This document shows positions 7,188-9,034 of a stretch of 9,034 bases of DNA, piece by piece. How positions within the stretch are numbered: position 1 is the stretch's first letter; each line of letters starts with the position of its first letter. The translations under genes and the position numbers were made by a program. The stretch is from Methylibium sp964622685 (GTDB lineage Bacteria; Pseudomonadota; Gammaproteobacteria; Burkholderiales; Burkholderiaceae_C). The notes beneath the pieces are model-generated. The model was not told the DNA's origin and ran no database searches. It saw only the letters and a program-made list of their open reading frames with translations. The stretch covers positions 1-9,034 of the forward strand of contig CAZUUU010000133.1 in the NCBI GenBank assembly GCA_964622685.1. Reading direction: 5' to 3'.

Positions 7188-7219
7188 GCGGTGCAGGCTG
7201 ACGGCGCGCGGCCACGCGT

Positions 7220-7345
7220 TCAGACCCGAATGAAGCCGCGGAAACCCCGGGCCGCGTCGTACGACTGCGCGCCGTTGTGCTTGTCGAACCGCAGCTTCAG
7301 GGCGCGCGACAGCGCTTCCCGTTCTGGTGCCTTCACGTTCGTCGG
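7220..7345 (-). pseudogene. Possible 3' remnant of an unknown gene
   Basis: On the - strand this stretch reads as a plausible protein C-terminus of about 41 residues, including REALSRALKLRFDKHNGAQ followed by SYDAARGFRGFIRV and a TGA stop at 7222-7220. It has a balanced mix of charged and aromatic residues, unlike the Arg/Pro/Ala-rich shadow frames elsewhere. The frame runs on upstream, but from about 7345 it becomes antisense to the IS110 transposase remnant and no longer looks like protein. The simplest reading is a gene cut by that element. I do not recognise the family, and it could also be a chance frame. Confidence 0.3.
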
Positions 7346-7627
7346 GCAACCGAGTGCCAGCTCGGCGGCATCGCCAAGCGCGGTGACACCCACCTGCGAA
7401 CGCTGCTCATCCAGGGCGCCAAGTCGGCCGTGATGACGGCGCACCGAAGACCCGACCGGATCTCGGCCTGGGCAGCGGCGCTGCGGGATCGCTCGGGCTG
7501 GCAGCAGGCGGTCGTGGCGCTGGCCAACAAGAACGCACGCATCCTGTGGGCCGTGATGACCCGGGGCGAGGCGCTCGATGCGAACCATCTGAGCATCAAG
7601 CCCGCGCCAAACGCGACGCCGGCCTGA
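7340..7627 (+). pseudogene. IS110-family transposase, 3' fragment
   Basis: The + strand frame contains QLGGIAKRGDTHLRTLLIQG (about 7358-7417), then AKSAVMTAHRRPDRISAW, WQQAVVALANKNARILWAVM and a TGA at 7625-7627. This matches the conserved C-terminal end of IS110/IS1111-type transposases (pattern RLGGISKRGD-YLRTLLIHGA ... VALANK-ARI-WA). Only about 90-115 of the expected ~340-400 residues remain. The N-terminal RuvC-like DEDD domain and the region with the catalytic serine are absent, so the element cannot move on its own. The exact left boundary is unclear; the frame stays open back to 7277, where the residues FPFWCLHVRR could be a degraded form of the FAAWLGLVPR-type segment. It marks an old insertion followed by deletion. 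Confidence 0.8.
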
Positions 7628-7957
7628 GCCCTGCACCCACTTCCATGCACGACGTGATGACGAAGACTCGGCTGTTCAGGTCGACCGGCAGCGGGCAAGC
7701 TCGACCAACCCTTGGTGGCCTCGGCGTCGAGGTCCACGGGAACGGAATGGAGCCCCGCTGAGCGGTTCGCATCTGGGTCCGCACTCGCAGCGCATCCCGC
7801 GCTCGGTGCAACAAGGCCGTCTGTAGAGTGGCAGTCTGTTCTCTGTCTCAGCAACGCTTCGAGCTGCGTCGTGCTTCAACTGAGAAGACCCAACTCGCCT
7901 TCAAGGCCCTGACTCGCGGGGAAGTCCCTGTAACGAGTTAGCCACACCCCGCTGCGC
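7628..7957. other. 330-base stretch without an intact gene
   Basis: Between the transposase stop and the end of the nuclease-like gene I find no convincing coding frame on either strand. It contains inverted arms GGTCGA/TCGACC (7679-7684 and 7701-7706, 16-base spacer) and a short CCGCT-g-AGCGG palindrome near 7756-7768. The first part is probably the non-coding 3' end of the IS110-type element; in the IS1111 subgroup the non-coding end that specifies the bridge RNA lies on this side of the transposase gene. The element's right boundary, and where the acquired segment begins, cannot be placed by eye. Confidence 0.5.
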
Positions 7958-8698
7958 CTACTTGACGTTGTCAAATCGATTCAGTGCCCAACTCACGTCC
8001 TCGACGCTGTTGAGGAGAAACCTGCTGCCACGCTCGCGATCTATGGATATCGACATTGTCTCGCCATCGCGGACCACCGATTTGTCGACGAGCCGACGTA
8101 TCTCGCTGCTGGGAAGGACCAAGTACTCGCAGGCGTTTCGGGAGTCTTCTGTGACTCGCATTACCAGAACGTAGAAAGTGGATGCCGCGTCCTTTGATCC
8201 GAATGCTCTCTTCGTGATTCTGAACTGAAACTTGCTTTGCGCCGAGACATTTGAGGTCTTGACCTGAATGTGAAAGTAGGAGTCGGCTTTGCTGGCGACA
8301 ATGTCGATTCCATCATCGACCGTCATGGCCGAAACGTTGAACCCAAAGAACAACAACTCGGACATGACTGCGTACTCACCAGCCTTGCCCGTGAACTGCG
8401 ACGAGACTTTTGGCTGTTCCGGAACCTTGAAGGTCTTTGGTACCGATTTGCGACCGATCTTCAGTCGATAGAGCCCGCGGCGGAACCCGCCTGTCTTGTT
8501 CTTCGGCTTTGAGAAGAGGGAATCGGCCTTGCGCTTCTTGACATCAGCAGCGAGTACCGCCGACACCTTCTGAGACAAGTCTTCTGGTGTCGCCTGTGTG
8601 TTCGGATACTTGGCAATGATCGCCTTCGCGATGTCATCGACATGCATGGTCCCTGGGTTTTGGGCGAAGACCTCGATGATCTGTTCAATGAGCTTCAT
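7958..8698 (-). CDS. HARE-HTH and PD-(D/E)XK nuclease-like protein
   Basis: A 246-residue protein. Residues 1-80 look like a HARE-HTH winged-helix domain (MKLIEQIIEVFAQN, MHVDDIAKAIIAKYP, then a GLYRLK strand), a module known in bacteria joined to restriction-endonuclease-type domains. After a basic linker (about 81-100), residues 101-185 fit a PD-(D/E)XK nuclease fold: GKAGEYAVMSELLFFGF (104-120, E108), DDGIDIV (128-134, D132) and HIQVKTS (143-149, Q145-x-K147). All core acidic and lysine positions are present, so activity is plausible. The final ~60 residues are unassigned. Codon use is much less GC-biased than in the flagellar genes, suggesting transfer. No Shine-Dalgarno sequence precedes the ATG at 8698; M18 is an alternative start but would remove the first helix. 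No methyltransferase is visible nearby. Function may be DNA cleavage in defence, but this is inference. Confidence 0.75.
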   Translation of the reverse strand: MKLIEQIIEVFAQNPGTMHVDDIAKAIIAKYPNTQATPEDLSQKVSAVLAADVKKRKADSLFSKPKNKTGGFRRGLYRLKIGRKSVPKTFKVPEQPKVSSQFTGKAGEYAVMSELLFFGFNVSAMTVDDGIDIVASKADSYFHIQVKTSNVSAQSKFQFRITKRAFGSKDAASTFYVLVMRVTEDSRNACEYLVLPSSEIRRLVDKSVVRDGETMSISIDRERGSRFLLNSVEDVSWALNRFDNVK

Positions 8699-8747
8699 GG
8701 GGCGATGCTAGTGGTTTGTGTGAGGCTCAGCGTTTGAGATGAGCGGC

Positions 8748-8769
8748 TTGACCCGGCTTGCCGGGGCAA
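8748..8769. terminator. GC-rich hairpin between the two right-end genes
   Basis: Arms TTG-a-CCCGG (8748-8756) and CCGGG-g-CAA (8761-8769) pair with one A/G mismatch around a 4-base loop. On the - strand it lies about 26 bases beyond the stop of the edge gene and about 50 bases before the nuclease-like gene. It could end or attenuate transcription of the former, but there is no T-run. Confidence 0.35.
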
Positions 8770-8794
8770 CTCCTCGCGATCGAAGGGTTGGGCG

Positions 8795-9034
8795 TCACTT
8801 GCCGAAGTAGGCAACTGAACCCAGGCGACCTACAAGATGCTCCACATAGACAAACTCCTTCTCCTGCTGAGCAGTAGGAAGTGACTTGATAGCTGATCGC
8901 ATAGAGGGATTGATGACTCGCACGTAGCCTGCTCCACTTTCTGCCGCGTAGGTGATATATGCCCCTGATTCGATGCGCTCTAGGGAGATGCTGATCAATG
9001 ACCTGTGCGATGCGCATTGACGCGACGCGACGGC
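8795..9034 (-). CDS. Unrecognised protein, C-terminal part (runs off the window)
   Basis: The frame ends with TGA at 8797-8795 and stays open upstream to the window edge, giving about 79 visible codons. The last 67 residues look like real protein: ISISLERIESGAYITYAAES, then GAGYVRVINPSMRSAIKSL, then EKEFVYVEHLVGRLGSVAYFGK. The only in-frame start-like codon is a TTG at 8998 without good Shine-Dalgarno spacing, so the true start probably lies outside the window. I do not recognise the family. It is on the same strand as the nuclease-like gene, 96 bases upstream of it, with similarly low GC, so the two may have arrived together. A competing frame (8727-9017) begins with ATG but looks less protein-like. 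Confidence 0.45.
   Translation of the reverse strand, partial: AVASRQCASHRSLISISLERIESGAYITYAAESGAGYVRVINPSMRSAIKSLPTAQQEKEFVYVEHLVGRLGSVAYFGK

Noticed and set aside
7333..7854. - strand 173-codon frame over the transposase remnant
   Set aside because: It is the antisense of the recognisable IS110 C-terminal coding sequence and shows no protein-like motifs.
8727..9017. - strand 96-codon frame starting ATG at 9017
   Set aside because: After the first residues it becomes Cys/Ser/Arg-rich and runs through the intergenic hairpin. The overlapping frame ending at 8795 looks far more like real protein.
1..9034. CRISPR array, tRNA or rRNA genes
   Set aside because: No regularly spaced direct repeats, cloverleaf-like sequences or rRNA motifs were seen. 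The only tandem repeat is the coding array in flhF.

Overview
The window reads as a chromosomal segment of a high-GC betaproteobacterium, most likely of the order Burkholderiales. This is inferred from the strongly GC-ending codon use, the flhA-flhF-flhG-fliA order, and protein sequences resembling that group. No rRNA or tRNA is present to fix the genus.

Left part (1-6541, + strand, roughly 67-70% GC): a compact flagellar and chemotaxis operon. It holds flhA (export-gate protein, missing its first ~95-100 residues at the window edge), flhF (SRP-type GTPase that sets flagellar position and number), a degenerate flhG (MinD-like partner of FlhF that has lost its ATP-binding loop), fliA (sigma-28) and a soluble chemoreceptor with a C-terminal sensor domain. 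flhA and flhF overlap by 4 bases, and the other gaps are 40, 46 and 18 bases, so all five genes are probably co-transcribed. FlhA builds the export gate, FlhF and FlhG decide where and how many flagella are made, FliA switches on the late flagellar and chemotaxis genes, and the receptor feeds the chemotaxis pathway.

Middle (6542-7957): a convergent SRPBCC/AHSA1-type gene on the - strand, separated from the receptor by 15 bases that contain back-to-back hairpins. Upstream of this gene is a non-coding stretch with several inverted repeats, then a possible 3' remnant of an unknown - strand gene, then the 3' end of an IS110-family transposase on the + strand, followed by about 330 bases with no intact gene. 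This looks like an old insertion/deletion scar.

Right part (7958-9034, - strand, sampled at 45-55% GC): genes of clearly different composition, probably acquired horizontally. One encodes an N-terminal HARE-HTH-like domain joined to a PD-(D/E)XK nuclease-like domain. Upstream of it is the 3' end of an unrecognised gene that runs off the window edge. This is the most plausible candidate for a poorly described (possibly defence-related) module, but only part of it is visible.
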